From: Mucilaginibacter sp. PAMB04168
GTDB lineage: Bacteria; Bacteroidota; Bacteroidia; Sphingobacteriales; Sphingobacteriaceae
Length of the DNA stretch: 59,742 bases
NCBI RefSeq assembly: GCF_039634365.2
Contig: NZ_CP155080.2
Span: 1 to 59,742, forward strand
Reading direction: 5' to 3'
Part shown: positions 16,076-23,363 of the stretch, in pieces
Layout: every line of letters begins with the position of its first letter
How positions within the stretch are numbered: the stretch's first letter is position 1
The notes under the pieces: generated by a model
The model's database searches: none
Seen by the model: only the letters and a program-made list of their open reading frames with translations
Told to the model about the DNA's origin: nothing
Made by a program: the position numbers and the translations under genes

Positions 16076-16768
16076 TTAGAATTTAATTAGCGAATTTGTC
16101 CTATACTGGCACAACTGTTCGTGTGTCACTCCTGCCTTATTAGCAAGTGCATGAAATTTTTCAATCTCTCTTTCATCAGTATTCCAGTGAAATGAATATT
16201 GATATTTTTCTCCGCTCAATGTAACCGTTAAAAGTATTGGTGCTCTCTTTAGATCGGCAGAGGTCAATGAGGCAATCCGCTCACAAATCTTATTAAACTC
16301 TTTGCTGCTGCTGTCGGTGGTATGATAAGCTATGTCGTACTTTGCCAATTGCCTTGCCCTAAAATCGTTCCTTGGTTTAGTCTTTTTGTCTTTAACTTTT
16401 TTTCTTTTGATAACTAAATCTCCTGGTAGCATGGCCTCGCGATATTCAGGATATTGCTTTAAAATTTCCTGCATACCGAATAAGCCCCACTTCTTAAAAG
16501 TCTTGCGAACAAAGTTTTTACGCTTAGTATTTTGGATTTGTTTAACACGGCTTATAGCACGTTCTAAGGTCAATTTGAAAGGATTTTCACTTTCCTTTGA
16601 ATGGATGGCAGCACGAACAATAACTTTTACTATAGGGGTTATTTCGTAGTCTAAAACGTTAAATAGGTCTGCCCAGGAATACCTACCAAGATTATAGGTA
16701 AATTCTTCAATTAAGTCCTGCGCCGTAAGGTTTGGTAATTGTATGGGTTCAACTGCTAACTGTACCAT
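16076..16768 (-). CDS. Unknown basic protein, 230 aa
   Basis: A basic protein with a Lys/Arg-rich middle ('VIKRKKVKDKKTKPRNDFRARQLAKYDIAYHTTD', about residues 120-150), which suggests nucleic-acid binding. Helices before it ('AISRVKQIQNTKRKNFVRKTFKKWGLFGMQEIL') are also basic. No family recognised. First gene of the minus-strand group 16768 to 14008. Its promoter region (16770-16906) is packed with the plasmid's AT-rich TATAAAGATATC-type motifs. Confidence 0.6.
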   Translation of the reverse strand: MVQLAVEPIQLPNLTAQDLIEEFTYNLGRYSWADLFNVLDYEITPIVKVIVRAAIHSKESENPFKLTLERAISRVKQIQNTKRKNFVRKTFKKWGLFGMQEILKQYPEYREAMLPGDLVIKRKKVKDKKTKPRNDFRARQLAKYDIAYHTTDSSSKEFNKICERIASLTSADLKRAPILLTVTLSGEKYQYSFHWNTDEREIEKFHALANKAGVTHEQLCQYRTNSLIKF

Positions 16769-16778
16769 ATTGTAATAT

Positions 16779-16906
16779 TTTATATAAAGATATAAAGATA
16801 TCTTTATATTTTGATATCAAAAGGCAAGTTTTTTTTATTTGTTTTTAGGAGATAGTTTGGCATAATGATATTTTTATATTTAAATATCATTATATTTTGA
16901 TATCAT
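16779..16906. promoter_or_regulatory. AT-rich TATAAAGATATC / TTTTGATATC motif cluster
   Basis: The stretch between the Fic stop and the 16768 start contains TATAAAGATATAAAGATATC, then ATCTTTATATTTTGATAT (16800-16817), and again near 16880-16905 ATCATTATATTTTGATATCA. The second string recurs exactly at 18595-18612. Related clusters precede several other plasmid genes, which suggests operators for a shared regulator. Confidence 0.5.
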
Positions 16907-17704
16907 TTAAAACATAAGTGTAAATCCCCTGCCCTTTTTTGGCTTATCAATTTCTTCAAACCTGCTGATCTCAGTTTCTAGCAGTTTTGCATATTCCTTG
17001 CTCATAAAATCCCTAAAAAATTTGATATCGTTTTTCTCGAGCGATTCGTTTAGGGCAGTAATGTAACTGGGCTTTGATTCATTATGTACAACTGCAAGAG
17101 GCAAACCATAAAAAGCCTGTACATAGTTCATTAGTAATCTCGATGTTCTACCATTACCATCATACCAAGGGTGAATGTTTACAAGATTATAATGAGCATC
17201 AAAAGAAAGATTGATCTGCTCGGATTGTTTTAAAGGCTTTTTCATTAAATCCCTCATTTTACCAATCATATCGTCTAACAGTGGAACTACTTTATTATAG
17301 TTAGGAAAGTAAGTGCTTCCCGCCTGAACATTACCCAACCGTAATTCACCTTTTGTTGCATCCACTGTGCCCAACATGGTATTGTAAACTTGACCAGTGT
17401 TTCTTATGACAAGCGAATTAATTTCTTTTAATAATTCTAAGGATATCGGCCTTTTCTCTCTGGCCTCTTTTAAGGTAAATAACAAAGCTGCATAATGGTC
17501 GGTAGCCATGAGGGTATCATGTAGAGCTTTATTGTTTGGTGTCAAACCATCTTCCAGTAAAACCCTTGTTTCAAGTTCTGTTAAGGTAGAACCCTCAATT
17601 TTAGTGGAGTGGTGAACAATGGAAATTAGGTTGAATTTCTCATGGTCTACAACATCGGCTATGCCTAATGCATTATATTTATCTATTAATTTTACTAAGT
17701 CCAT
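16907..17704 (-). CDS. Fic-domain AMPylase-type protein with N-terminal inhibitory motif
   Basis: A 265-aa Fic protein. The core motif 'HPWYDGNGR' is at residues 178-186 (catalytic His178). The N-terminal helix carries 'STKIEG' at 33-38, matching the (S/T)xxxE(G/N) inhibitory motif whose Glu blocks ATP in class II Fic proteins. Fic enzymes usually transfer AMP to target proteins; relief of inhibition activates them. No separate antitoxin is needed for this class and none is next to it. It lies between two lipoprotein/unknown groups on the minus strand and could act as stability module or host modulator. The target is unknown. Confidence 0.9.
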   Translation of the reverse strand: MDLVKLIDKYNALGIADVVDHEKFNLISIVHHSTKIEGSTLTELETRVLLEDGLTPNNKALHDTLMATDHYAALLFTLKEAREKRPISLELLKEINSLVIRNTGQVYNTMLGTVDATKGELRLGNVQAGSTYFPNYNKVVPLLDDMIGKMRDLMKKPLKQSEQINLSFDAHYNLVNIHPWYDGNGRTSRLLMNYVQAFYGLPLAVVHNESKPSYITALNESLEKNDIKFFRDFMSKEYAKLLETEISRFEEIDKPKKGRGFTLMF

Positions 17705-17730
17705 GAGTTCTAAATATAATTATTAAACCG

Positions 17731-17970
17731 TTATTTCATTGTTTTTCTTTTCTTAAGGATATCATCCATGATTTTCTGATCTCGTTGCTCTTCGGTTTCC
17801 CTATTAGATTTCTTTACAGCAACGGTATCCTTTTTAACGGTATCTACCTTGATTGATGTATCAACCGATGAAACTGTATCTCTACCGTTTTCTCCTGCTG
17901 CTTTTTGATCATTGCTGCAAGAAGCTAAAAGTATGATTGCTGATAGTAAGGCGATAAGCGATGTTTTCAT
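17731..17970 (-). CDS. Small lipoprotein with transfer-operon C-terminal tag
   Basis: A 79-aa lipoprotein: 'MKTSLIALLSAIILLASC' gives a type II signal with the lipid Cys at residue 18. A short low-complexity linker rich in Thr/Val/Lys follows. It ends 'QKIMDDILKKRKTMK'. That tail matches the C-termini of four proteins in the transfer operon (genes at 38426, 39221, 39883 and 40540), although this gene is 20 kb away. It is therefore probably an accessory part of the mating apparatus anchored in a membrane facing the periplasm. A 44-bp CTATCA array (18049-18197) lies upstream. Confidence 0.75.
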   Translation of the reverse strand: MKTSLIALLSAIILLASCSNDQKAAGENGRDTVSSVDTSIKVDTVKKDTVAVKKSNRETEEQRDQKIMDDILKKRKTMK

Positions 17971-18048
17971 AATAATAGATTTTAGTATATAACAAAGGTA
18001 TCCATTAATACTTCATCAGGCAAAAAGGTAACCAATAACTCCTTTTTA

Positions 18049-18197
18049 CTATCAGTTTGGTTTAACCAGGTTCGCTGCAGCCAAATGAAATGCTATCAAA
18101 ATCAGCTGAGGATCTTCGAGTCGGCTTAAAAAAATGCTATCATTTAACTGGGGGCGCTTCCCTGATCTGCGGATGCTCCGGTCTTACTATAATAGCA
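18049..18197 (+). repeat. 44-bp-period CTATCA array, 3 units
   Basis: CTATCA cores begin at 18049, 18093 and 18137, exactly 44 bp apart. Unit interiors hold a CCAGGTTCGCTGCAG block, a CAGCTGAGGATCTTCGAG block and the terminal GATCTGCGGATGC block. The last unit closes with the inverted core (TAATAGCA, 18190-18197), 18 bp from the stop of the minus-strand gene at 18216. It is nearly identical in content to the array at 44748. Confidence 0.85.
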
Positions 18198-18215
18198 AAG
18201 TACTTACTTTCTTAA

Positions 18216-18389
18216 TCAAATAAATTGGTTCGGAAGGGTAGTTTTAAATACATATTTTTGGTCAAACCTACTAATCACTAATGTTGAAGAACTATTCAAG
18301 TCGTCAATCTCAAGTACTTCCCCCAGGTTAATTAGGTAGTCTCCAATTTCAATATCAGTAAACGCTACCTCGATAATTTCTTTATTCAT
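18216..18389 (-). CDS. Unknown small protein, 57 aa
   Basis: Open frame from ATG at 18389 to TGA at 18216, too short for usual cut-offs. The product begins 'MNKEIIEVAFTDIEIGDYL' and ends 'VFKTTLPNQFI'; it is acidic and beta-rich, with hydrophobic residues alternating. It begins 10 bp after the stop of the 64-aa gene upstream (18399), a spacing typical of an operon, and a CTATCA array follows its stop as for other minus-strand genes of the plasmid. No family recognised. Confidence 0.5.
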   Translation of the reverse strand: MNKEIIEVAFTDIEIGDYLINLGEVLEIDDLNSSSTLVISRFDQKYVFKTTLPNQFI

Positions 18390-18398
18390 TCTGTTTAT

Positions 18399-18593
18399 TT
18401 AAATGGTTGCAACAAATTCAGATATATCAATCAAAAAATCATTATTCTTAATAACATGCGCTTTTAAAATCTTAAATTGAATATCGGGACTTAACTCGCC
18501 TTTGAGAATTTCTAACGCCTTGTATACGTTTTCTCCTTTCATTTCCAACCTACCGAAATGCTCTACTTCAAATACATATTTTTCGTCGTCCAT
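18399..18593 (-). CDS. Unknown small protein, 64 aa
   Basis: 'MDDEKYVFEVEHFGRLEMKGENVYKALEILKGELSPDIQFKILKAHVIKNNDFLIDISEFVATI'-type content: alternating strands and one helix, acidic, no signal. No family recognised. It is probably translated with the 57-aa gene just downstream. Its upstream region carries the ATCTTTATATTTTGATAT motif at 18595-18612, immediately before the ATG. Confidence 0.5.
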   Translation of the reverse strand: MDDEKYVFEVEHFGRLEMKGENVYKALEILKGELSPDIQFKILKAHVIKNNDFLIDISEFVATI

Positions 18594-18594
18594 G

Positions 18595-18633
18595 ATCTTT
18601 ATATTTTGATATTTATATATAATGATATCAGTA
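18595..18633. promoter_or_regulatory. AT-rich GATATC motif cluster before the 18593 gene
   Basis: ATCTTTATATTTTGATAT at 18595-18612 is an exact repeat of 16800-16817 and abuts the start codon of the 64-aa gene. AATGATATCAGTATATC follows at 18621-18637. It is probably an operator of the same regulator as the other clusters. Confidence 0.45.
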
Positions 18634-18635
18634 TA

Positions 18636-18896
18636 TCACTTTAATATTTCCTTTAATTCTTGGCATTCCCTTGAATTTTCGAACTTGGTTTTCGGCATTA
18701 CAGCTAATAAAAAAATGGTAGCAAGTAACGTGAGAAAGAAAAGTACCGTTTCAAAAGTGTCATAATGTCGCCGTAGTTTATAGAATAGGGCAAGAGATAT
18801 AAAAGCATTCCAGGCTACCCATTTCCAACGCTCGAAATAATAACTCCTTTTGGCCTTTTTGTAAAGTGGATGGTTTTGCAATTCATGTTCTTTCAT
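18636..18896 (-). CDS. Small membrane protein, 86 aa
   Basis: Two hydrophobic segments ('WVAWNAFISLALFY' and 'VLFFLTLLATIFLLAVMPK') separated by a short loop with 'KLRRHYDTF', and a charged N-terminus 'MKEHELQNHPLYKKAKRSYYFERWK'. Resembles a two-helix inner-membrane protein with cytoplasmic ends. No family recognised. It lies between the 82-aa coiled-coil gene upstream and the 64-aa gene downstream, each with its own AT-rich upstream motifs. Confidence 0.5.
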   Translation of the reverse strand: MKEHELQNHPLYKKAKRSYYFERWKWVAWNAFISLALFYKLRRHYDTFETVLFFLTLLATIFLLAVMPKTKFENSRECQELKEILK

Positions 18897-18948
18897 AAAA
18901 TAAAATCTAAATAATATATTAATATCTATGTATCAATATGTAATTATA

Positions 18949-19197
18949 TCAACTTGTTAATTTGGTAAGCTGCGATAATCCGCTAAGAATATCCAAACTG
19001 GCAGACCTGTAATCTGCGGTTTTCTGCCTAAGCTGCTGGCGTTCCTGCTTTAGTTCTGCAACCTCTTTTTCCAATGCAAGGCATTTTTGGGCAGCAAATA
19101 ATAATGCTTTGGTTGCGACTGGTATATCGTACTTTTTCTTAAGTTCTTCTATTAATTGATCGTCACTTTCTGTTGTTCTTACTGTTAATACGCTCAT
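18949..19197 (-). CDS. Small RHH-like / coiled-coil protein, 82 aa
   Basis: The N-terminus 'MSVLTVRTTESDDQLIEELKKKYDIPVATKALLFAAQKCL' has the strand-helix-helix look of a ribbon-helix-helix DNA-binding domain. It is followed by a heptad coiled coil ('LEKEVAELKQERQQLRQKTADY'). Such proteins on plasmids act as accessory relaxosome, partition or copy-control factors. It is divergent from the 19373 gene across an intergenic region full of TATAAAGATATC motifs, which it might bind; this is inference. Confidence 0.55.
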   Translation of the reverse strand: MSVLTVRTTESDDQLIEELKKKYDIPVATKALLFAAQKCLALEKEVAELKQERQQLRQKTADYRSASLDILSGLSQLTKLTS

Positions 19198-19217
19198 GAT
19201 AATTAGATTAGTGGTTA

Positions 19218-19350
19218 ACGCTAACCAAAGATATAAAAATATCTTGATATATTGATATCTTTATATAAAAATATTATCCTTTTCCTTGTTTAACTGACAT
19301 ATCTTTTGTAACTTTATATAAAGATACTTTGATATAATTATATCAATATT
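19218..19350. promoter_or_regulatory. Divergent promoter region with AT-rich GATATC motifs
   Basis: Between the divergent genes at 19197 and 19373 the sequence carries AAAGATATAAAAATATCTTGATATATTGATATC, split over 19219-19251, then CTTTATATAAAAAT, and again TATATAAAGATACTTTGATATAATTATATC near 19316-19345. These are the same motif elements as at 16779 and 52186. Shared control of both flanking genes is likely. Confidence 0.5.
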
Positions 19351-19372
19351 TATTCACTTAAAGCAATAGGTT

Positions 19373-19594
19373 ATGACTGGGTTCGGAAAATTCTTAGTGG
19401 CTACAATAGTTAGCTTCTTTTTGATGATAGGTGCTTTAGGTTCAGATCATCCTACTTTTTTAATTGCGCTTGCATTGTTGGTATGGATAATATTTGCCTG
19501 GTCTATCGGTTCAGGTTCTTCTAAAACGAACCGGGAAAGAGAAGAACAGATAAAGCTGTTTAATTCATTTATAAAATCGAAAGGTAAATTTTAA
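19373..19594 (+). CDS. Small membrane protein, 73 aa
   Basis: Two transmembrane helices ('FLVATIVSFFLMIGALGS' and 'FLIALALLVWIIFAWSIG') followed by a basic cytoplasmic tail ('SSKTNREREEQIKLFNSFIKSKGKF'). No family recognised. It is the only plus-strand gene between the cargo region and 51.7 kb, and faces the replication origin. Roughly 300 bp after its stop (19595-19910) contain no gene; they form the AT-rich flank of the iteron array. Confidence 0.5.
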   Translation: MTGFGKFLVATIVSFFLMIGALGSDHPTFLIALALLVWIIFAWSIGSGSSKTNREREEQIKLFNSFIKSKGKF

Positions 19595-19910
19595 TAATAA
19601 TCAATCTGGTAGGGCAGAGAAGCCATATTTACCAGTTTACAGCCTATTTTTCAATAAGGGTGCATAAAATTCATTTCTATTTTTTCTTTTTGCTGTTTAA
19701 TCATCTTGTCGGGTAAGCCGCATTCAAGCTATTATTTAGGCGTTCTGCCGGATTAATATTACTTTTACGGAATCTTTACCGCTTCTGTAAAAATGTGCGC
19801 TTAAAACGACTGATATGCTTTGCCAAGATGCCGACCGAAGGGAGAAAAATAAAACCCTTTGCGAAGCAAAATCCTTATATATATTGATTATGCTATTAAG
19901 ATATAATAAT

Positions 19911-20179
19911 GGTCGAAATACTATAATGGTTCTTAAAAAAAAGGCTGTTTCTGAACTGGAAATAGCCTTTTTAATTTCCTGTTGGTCGGTATGTTATAAT
20001 AGCGGCCTTTCAGGGTCGAAAAGATATAACGGTTGGTCGAAATACTATAATGGTTATCAGCTTAAGGTCGAAAAGTTATAACAGTTGGTCGAAATACTAT
20101 AATGCCAAAGTAGGGTAGGGTCGGTATACTATAATGCTCGGTCGACAAGTTATAATGCCCAGTCGGTATGTTATAATGC
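19911..20179 (+). repeat. Origin iterons (nine copies of a 19-bp repeat)
   Basis: Nine direct copies of the 19-mer GGTCGAAATACTATAATGG or close variants start at 19911, 19984, 20014, 20035, 20066, 20087, 20119, 20140 and 20161. Gaps from 20014 on are 21, 31, 21, 32, 21 and 21 bp, so the copies stay on one helix face. Left of them is an AT-rich stretch (19875-19910). This is the classic layout of an iteron-controlled plasmid origin. Unusually the array is 3' of rep; the last copy overlaps the rep stop codon. Confidence 0.88.
19935..19972. terminator. Bidirectional terminator-like hairpin inside the iteron region
   Basis: AAAAAAGGCTGTTTC (19937-19951) pairs with GAAATAGCCTTTTT (19959-19972) across a 7-base loop. 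One arm ends in a T-run and the other begins with an A-run, so it could stop transcription from either side and insulate the iterons from the 19373 gene and from rep. Confidence 0.65.
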
Positions 20180-21397
20180 TCCCATAGTCGGCTCAATGCT
20201 TAAAAAGCCTTCATGTATCATTCGTATTGCCTCGCTGTCCTTAAGCTGTTTGGCTTTATTCCATTCGTTGGCTTTGAAATACACCGATTTTAAAACCTCG
20301 ACCTTTTTTTGAAGGTCTGCATCAGTGGAGTTCAGCCACCTTTGAAATGCATCTGTCTCTTTCTCAAAGGCTGTAATTCTGCTTAATCTTTCCTGCGGGT
20401 ATATACTATCAAATAAATGCCTTAAGTCCTTTAGAAGCGTTAATTTTAGCTTATGATCTACCGACATTCTTTGCATGATCTCGGGATGCATATTTGAGGT
20501 AAAATCGAATTTGATCAGATAATCCTCAACGTATTTGTTTTCGACGTTTCCGCTTACAAACTTGTACTCAAATGAAAAGTGAAGTAACTTCTTGTCACTA
20601 TTGATATTCTTATAGATTGATTTCAGAATATTGCTGACAGCTTCTTTTTTATGCTTTGGCTCTTTCTCTACTGGGTTCCCTTTTTTATCGGTTTCTTTCA
20701 TATATCGAACACCTGCGATATCGGCCAGGTGATCTACGGAATACAGGGGAACATCAACCTTGCCCTGTTGGGATGCATAGATATGAAAAACCTTATTAAG
20801 AAAAATGTAAATCTTCTTTCTGGAATGCCCGCCCTTGCCTTTGCCAATGGCCGGAAGCCTGGTGGTGTCAAGCGTATAATATCGTTTTACGAAGCCCTCT
20901 ATAATTACATCAGAAAGGCGTACTTCATAAACTTTCTTTGTTCCCAGTACCGTACCGCTTTGCAAATAAATGTCTTTTAGAATAGGAAAGTTTTCAAGTT
21001 TGATGATCTTTCCATCTTCTCGGTAGTCATGCACCCTTGAAAACAGGATATTGGTTCTTAGCATCCGATAAAGCGTATAATCAAGCACACTTTCAAATTT
21101 GTGTCCCTCATATACTGGCGCCTTGACACGGCCACTGACGATATCAGGATGAACAGCGCAAAGGTTAGGTGCGCTTATCCCTGTAAAATCGCTATATTCT
21201 TTTATGGTAAACTTAGTATAGCCAAACAGGTTGTTATTAATCTTCTTGCTCATGAAAATGATAAAGTCCAAAACGTTTTGGGCATCACCTTCAAAGCTGT
21301 TATCAATATCCATTAGGTTATCTGCAACGCTTCTATCAACCCTTGATAGGCTGTAGCTTAGTTCCTTGGCTTTATCTGATAATACGTTGTTTTCCAT
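20171..21397 (-). CDS. Plasmid replication initiator protein (Rep, iteron-binding type)
   Basis: A 408-aa protein; start set at 'MENNVLSDKAKELSYSLSRVDRSV' (21397), because the extra 13 residues to 21436 run through AT-rich promoter motifs. It matches the general layout of Bacteroidota plasmid initiators: two winged-helix-like segments ('YTKFTIKEYSDFTGIS' early, 'VPLYSVDHLADIAGVRYM' later) and a basic middle. The family call leans on context: nine iterons abut its 3' end and one inverted copy lies 175 bp upstream. Initiators of this type bind iterons as monomers to open the origin and repress their own gene as dimers on an inverted operator. Copy control by iteron handcuffing is expected. Confidence 0.75.
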   Translation of the reverse strand: MENNVLSDKAKELSYSLSRVDRSVADNLMDIDNSFEGDAQNVLDFIIFMSKKINNNLFGYTKFTIKEYSDFTGISAPNLCAVHPDIVSGRVKAPVYEGHKFESVLDYTLYRMLRTNILFSRVHDYREDGKIIKLENFPILKDIYLQSGTVLGTKKVYEVRLSDVIIEGFVKRYYTLDTTRLPAIGKGKGGHSRKKIYIFLNKVFHIYASQQGKVDVPLYSVDHLADIAGVRYMKETDKKGNPVEKEPKHKKEAVSNILKSIYKNINSDKKLLHFSFEYKFVSGNVENKYVEDYLIKFDFTSNMHPEIMQRMSVDHKLKLTLLKDLRHLFDSIYPQERLSRITAFEKETDAFQRWLNSTDADLQKKVEVLKSVYFKANEWNKAKQLKDSEAIRMIHEGFLSIEPTMGAL

Positions 21398-21409
21398 AAT
21401 AACACAAAT

Positions 21410-21445
21410 AATGATATCAATATACAAAGATATCAATATATCTTA
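21410..21445. promoter_or_regulatory. GATATCAATATA motifs before rep
   Basis: ATGATATCAATATACAAAGATATCAATATATC spans 21411-21442, two near-identical GATATCAATATA boxes 20 bp apart directly upstream of the rep start. They belong to the same motif family as at 16779 and 52186, hinting that replication and partition genes share a regulator. Confidence 0.5.
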
Positions 21446-21571
21446 AACAATAAACATTTTGATTGGATTTTTTTAAAGTGTAATTGTAAAAATACGCATT
21501 TTTTATTTTAGCTGTCTAAAGTCCAAAACCATTAAGGGGTGGGGCGGGTAGTTATGTTTATAACTCTAACA

Positions 21572-21590
21572 GCATTATAGTATTTCGACC
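21572..21590 (-). repeat. Single inverted iteron upstream of rep
   Basis: The complement of GCATTATAGTATTTCGACC is GGTCGAAATACTATAATGC, a perfect iteron in the orientation opposite to the origin array and 175 bp upstream of rep. It is a candidate autorepression operator or handcuffing partner. Confidence 0.8.
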
Positions 21591-21607
21591 TATTGGAATG
21601 CTGACCA

Positions 21608-21632
21608 TAAAAAAAGCCCCATTAAGGGGCTA
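21608..21632 (-). terminator. Terminator of the 21637 gene
   Basis: On the minus strand AGCCCC-TTAA-TGGGGCT is followed by seven T residues, 5 bp after the stop of the gene that ends at 21637. It insulates rep from upstream transcription. Confidence 0.85.
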
Positions 21633-21636
21633 ATTC

Positions 21637-21996
21637 TTAGTGTTCGTTCGGTAAGTATATTAAATCATTTTGTAACCAAACGTGTACCAGATCAGCTTTA
21701 AAATCAGAAAAGCGAATATCAATTTCCTTAATGACATTCTTGTTTCCATCTTCAACTGAAAGTTTGAAATGATTGCCTTGCAGCCGCTTTAATATCCAGA
21801 CTTGAAACTCCTGGGTATCCTTAATATCCCTTGAATGGATACAGATTAAATCAAGCAACCAGTAGCATTCGTAAGTATCAGCAAGGTATTTTATTCCTTG
21901 GGTTATGTGGATTCCGAAAGTGTACTTATAAACTGATTCTGAACCTCCTGCAAACTGATTAAATTCGTAAGTGCTGTTTAACCTAAATTCTTCCAT
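21637..21996 (-). CDS. Unknown protein, 119 aa, behind a structured leader
   Basis: A soluble acidic protein ('MEEFRLNSTYEFNQFAGGSESVYKYTFGIHITQGIKYLADTYECYWLLDLICIHSRDIKDTQEFQVWILKRL...'). 'WLLDLICIHSRDIKDTQEFQVWILK' resembles small plasmid proteins of the DUF6876 kind seen in Bacteroidota, a tentative match. It is preceded by a 200-bp structured leader shared with the gene at 23352 and followed by a clear terminator, so it forms a one-gene unit. Confidence 0.6.
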   Translation of the reverse strand: MEEFRLNSTYEFNQFAGGSESVYKYTFGIHITQGIKYLADTYECYWLLDLICIHSRDIKDTQEFQVWILKRLQGNHFKLSVEDGNKNVIKEIDIRFSDFKADLVHVWLQNDLIYLPNEH

Positions 21997-22196
21997 GATC
22001 TTAAATTTTAATCGTAAACCTGAATTAGTTTACATGCGTCACTCCGGCTCTAAGGCCGAATAAGTGCAAAAAATTTGGAAAGAAAATGCGGTGGGTTCCC
22101 TTTGGGATACCCATTTTGTTTTTAAATTTTTTGGTGCGGAATGGCAATGAGGGCTGCCCACGTTTCGGGATTATGGGCCGAACTTTGTATTTAAAC
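21997..22196 (-). promoter_or_regulatory. Structured mRNA leader, copy 1
   Basis: About 200 bp upstream of the 21996 start align with 23613-23812 (copy 2). Conserved parts are, in mRNA order: ACAAAGTTCGGC with TTCGG/CCGAA pairing; GGGTATCCC-loop-GGGAACCC hairpin with flanks CAAAAT and ACCGCATTTTC; GCAC-TATTCGG-CTTA hairpin; and a hairpin with loop AATTCAG just before AAAATTTAAGAT and the ATG. The last stem changes from G-C to A-T between copies with pairing kept, supporting an RNA structure. Possible roles are translation control or riboregulation. Confidence 0.6.
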
Positions 22197-22260
22197 TAAT
22201 AATATGATTACTCCCTAATGATATCCTTTAAACAATCACCCCCTCTATATATAGGGAATG

Positions 22261-22354
22261 CTATCAAAAGAAGCGAAGCTGCACGAGCTGGCCACAAAAT
22301 ATTACTATCAAAAAGTCAGACCCGGACTTTCTCCAGGAATAACTTTTGCTATCA
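22261..22354 (+). repeat. 44-bp-period CTATCA array, 3 cores
   Basis: CTATCA at 22261, 22305 and 22349, exactly 44 bp apart. Interiors are GAAGCTGCACGAGCTGGCCA and AGTCAGACCCGGACTTTCTCC. The last core ends 13 bp from the stop of the minus-strand gene at 22368. This copy lacks the long terminal unit found in other arrays. Confidence 0.85.
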
Positions 22355-22367
22355 AACCATACAGTAG

Positions 22368-22685
22368 TTAGAAAAGGGAATACTGTACTTCCGCATCAAT
22401 TACGATGTATTGTTCTTTAATAAAGTGCTTGATGGCATCCTCGGCAAACGTTTCAAAGCAGGTGTAACCGTATAAAGATTCAGGATGAAAGAAATGTGAC
22501 TTGCCGTCTTTTTTACCTGTAACCTGATTGATGCTGCTAACCTGCAAATGTGATATGCAAGGTAGGCCGTTGTCTTTAAGTACATTAAATGGTTTGAACC
22601 TGAAATGCAGTTCTACCTTTGTACTGCCAATGATTTTTGTGTAGTGATTTTCTGTTAAAAATTCTTGATGAATGATCATTTCCAT
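22368..22685 (-). CDS. Unknown protein, 105 aa
   Basis: 'MEMIIHQEFLTENHYTKIIGSTKVELHFRFKPFNVLKDNG...' is beta-rich, with a central 'GYTCFETFAEDAIKHFIKEQYIVIDAEVQYSLF' tail. No family recognised. It sits between two CTATCA arrays. The upstream 175 bp (22686-22860) contain a hairpin-like CAAGGGCGGTGAGGTACG...GTATACCCTTGAC region near 22740-22780 that may be part of its leader. Confidence 0.5.
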   Translation of the reverse strand: MEMIIHQEFLTENHYTKIIGSTKVELHFRFKPFNVLKDNGLPCISHLQVSSINQVTGKKDGKSHFFHPESLYGYTCFETFAEDAIKHFIKEQYIVIDAEVQYSLF

Positions 22686-22863
22686 AACAATAAAGCTTAA
22701 ATTTTTATTGCATGGGTGTAGGAACTGTGAGCATATCAGTCAAGGGCGGTGAGGTACGAACCGTTTATATACCCTTGACAGATATATAGCAACGTTCCAC
22801 CTTTGCATACTAAAAATTTAAGCGGTTACTGGAAGCGTTCTGCCAAGGCTGAACAGATAATTG

Positions 22864-22973
22864 CTATCATAATTAATAACCTGGTAGATCTTCAGGTAAA
22901 CTTAATGCTATCAAAGTGGGTGGCGGATCTCATTGCCGGCATAAGAATTTGCTACAATCTTAGATCGATAGCA
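22864..22973 (+). repeat. 44-bp-period CTATCA array overlapping a gene end
   Basis: Cores at 22864, 22908 and (degenerate CTACAA) 22952, 44 bp apart, closed by GATAGCA at 22967-22973. Interiors contain CTGGTAGATCTTCAGG and GGCGGATCTCATTGCCGGC. The array overlaps the last 21 codons of the gene ending at 22911. Confidence 0.8.
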
Positions 22974-23249
22974 TAGGGGGATTATTGCATCCTTTTTTGC
23001 AATAAATTCCTCGAGAACTTTTAGCTTTTCAGGTGGTATTGCGCCTGTGCCTGGTAAAAGCGCCTTTACAATGCCCTTAATCTCCTTCAATTCTGCGTTT
23101 TTTTCACTATAAGCTTCCTGAAAACCGACTGCAAATCCTTTTGCAGCAATACGAGCATCATCTACATTCTTATAGGTGCTGTCCGCATATTGGGTAGCCT
23201 TGCCAATAATGCTTTCCATCAATTTTTTACTTTCTGCGGGTACTTCCAT
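22911..23249 (-). CDS. Unknown helical protein, 112 aa
   Basis: Helical, mixed charge ('MEVPAESKKLMESIIGKATQYADSTYKNVDDARIAAKGFAVGFQEAYSEKNAELKEIKGIVKALLPG'). No family recognised. The last about 20 residues ('IIPLCYRSKIVANSYAGNEIRHPL') are encoded by the CTATCA array, so the original stop may have been lost or moved when the array arose. It is a one-gene unit with AT-rich upstream DNA. Confidence 0.5.
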   Translation of the reverse strand: MEVPAESKKLMESIIGKATQYADSTYKNVDDARIAAKGFAVGFQEAYSEKNAELKEIKGIVKALLPGTGAIPPEKLKVLEEFIAKKDAIIPLCYRSKIVANSYAGNEIRHPL

Positions 23250-23343
23250 AATTAATTGTAATTTGATAAAAATGTAGATCGACTTGCAATAGCCCCAAAG
23301 GTAACGCCTCTGAAAATATGATTTTTACAGTTTCCCGTATTTT

Positions 23344-23363
23344 AAAAAGCCCTATTTAGGGCT
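23344..23363 (-). terminator. Terminator overlapping the stop of the 23352 gene
   Basis: On the minus strand AAGCCCTAAATAGGGCTTTTTAAAA forms a stem AAGCCCT/AGGGCTT with T-run; the TAG stop codon lies in its loop-side arm. It is a compact end for a one-gene transcript. Confidence 0.8.

Noticed and set aside
19815..20081. Plus-strand 88-aa frame between 19373 gene and rep
   Set aside because: It runs through the iterons and a terminator hairpin, and its repeated residues (YNN, YYNG) are just translated iterons.
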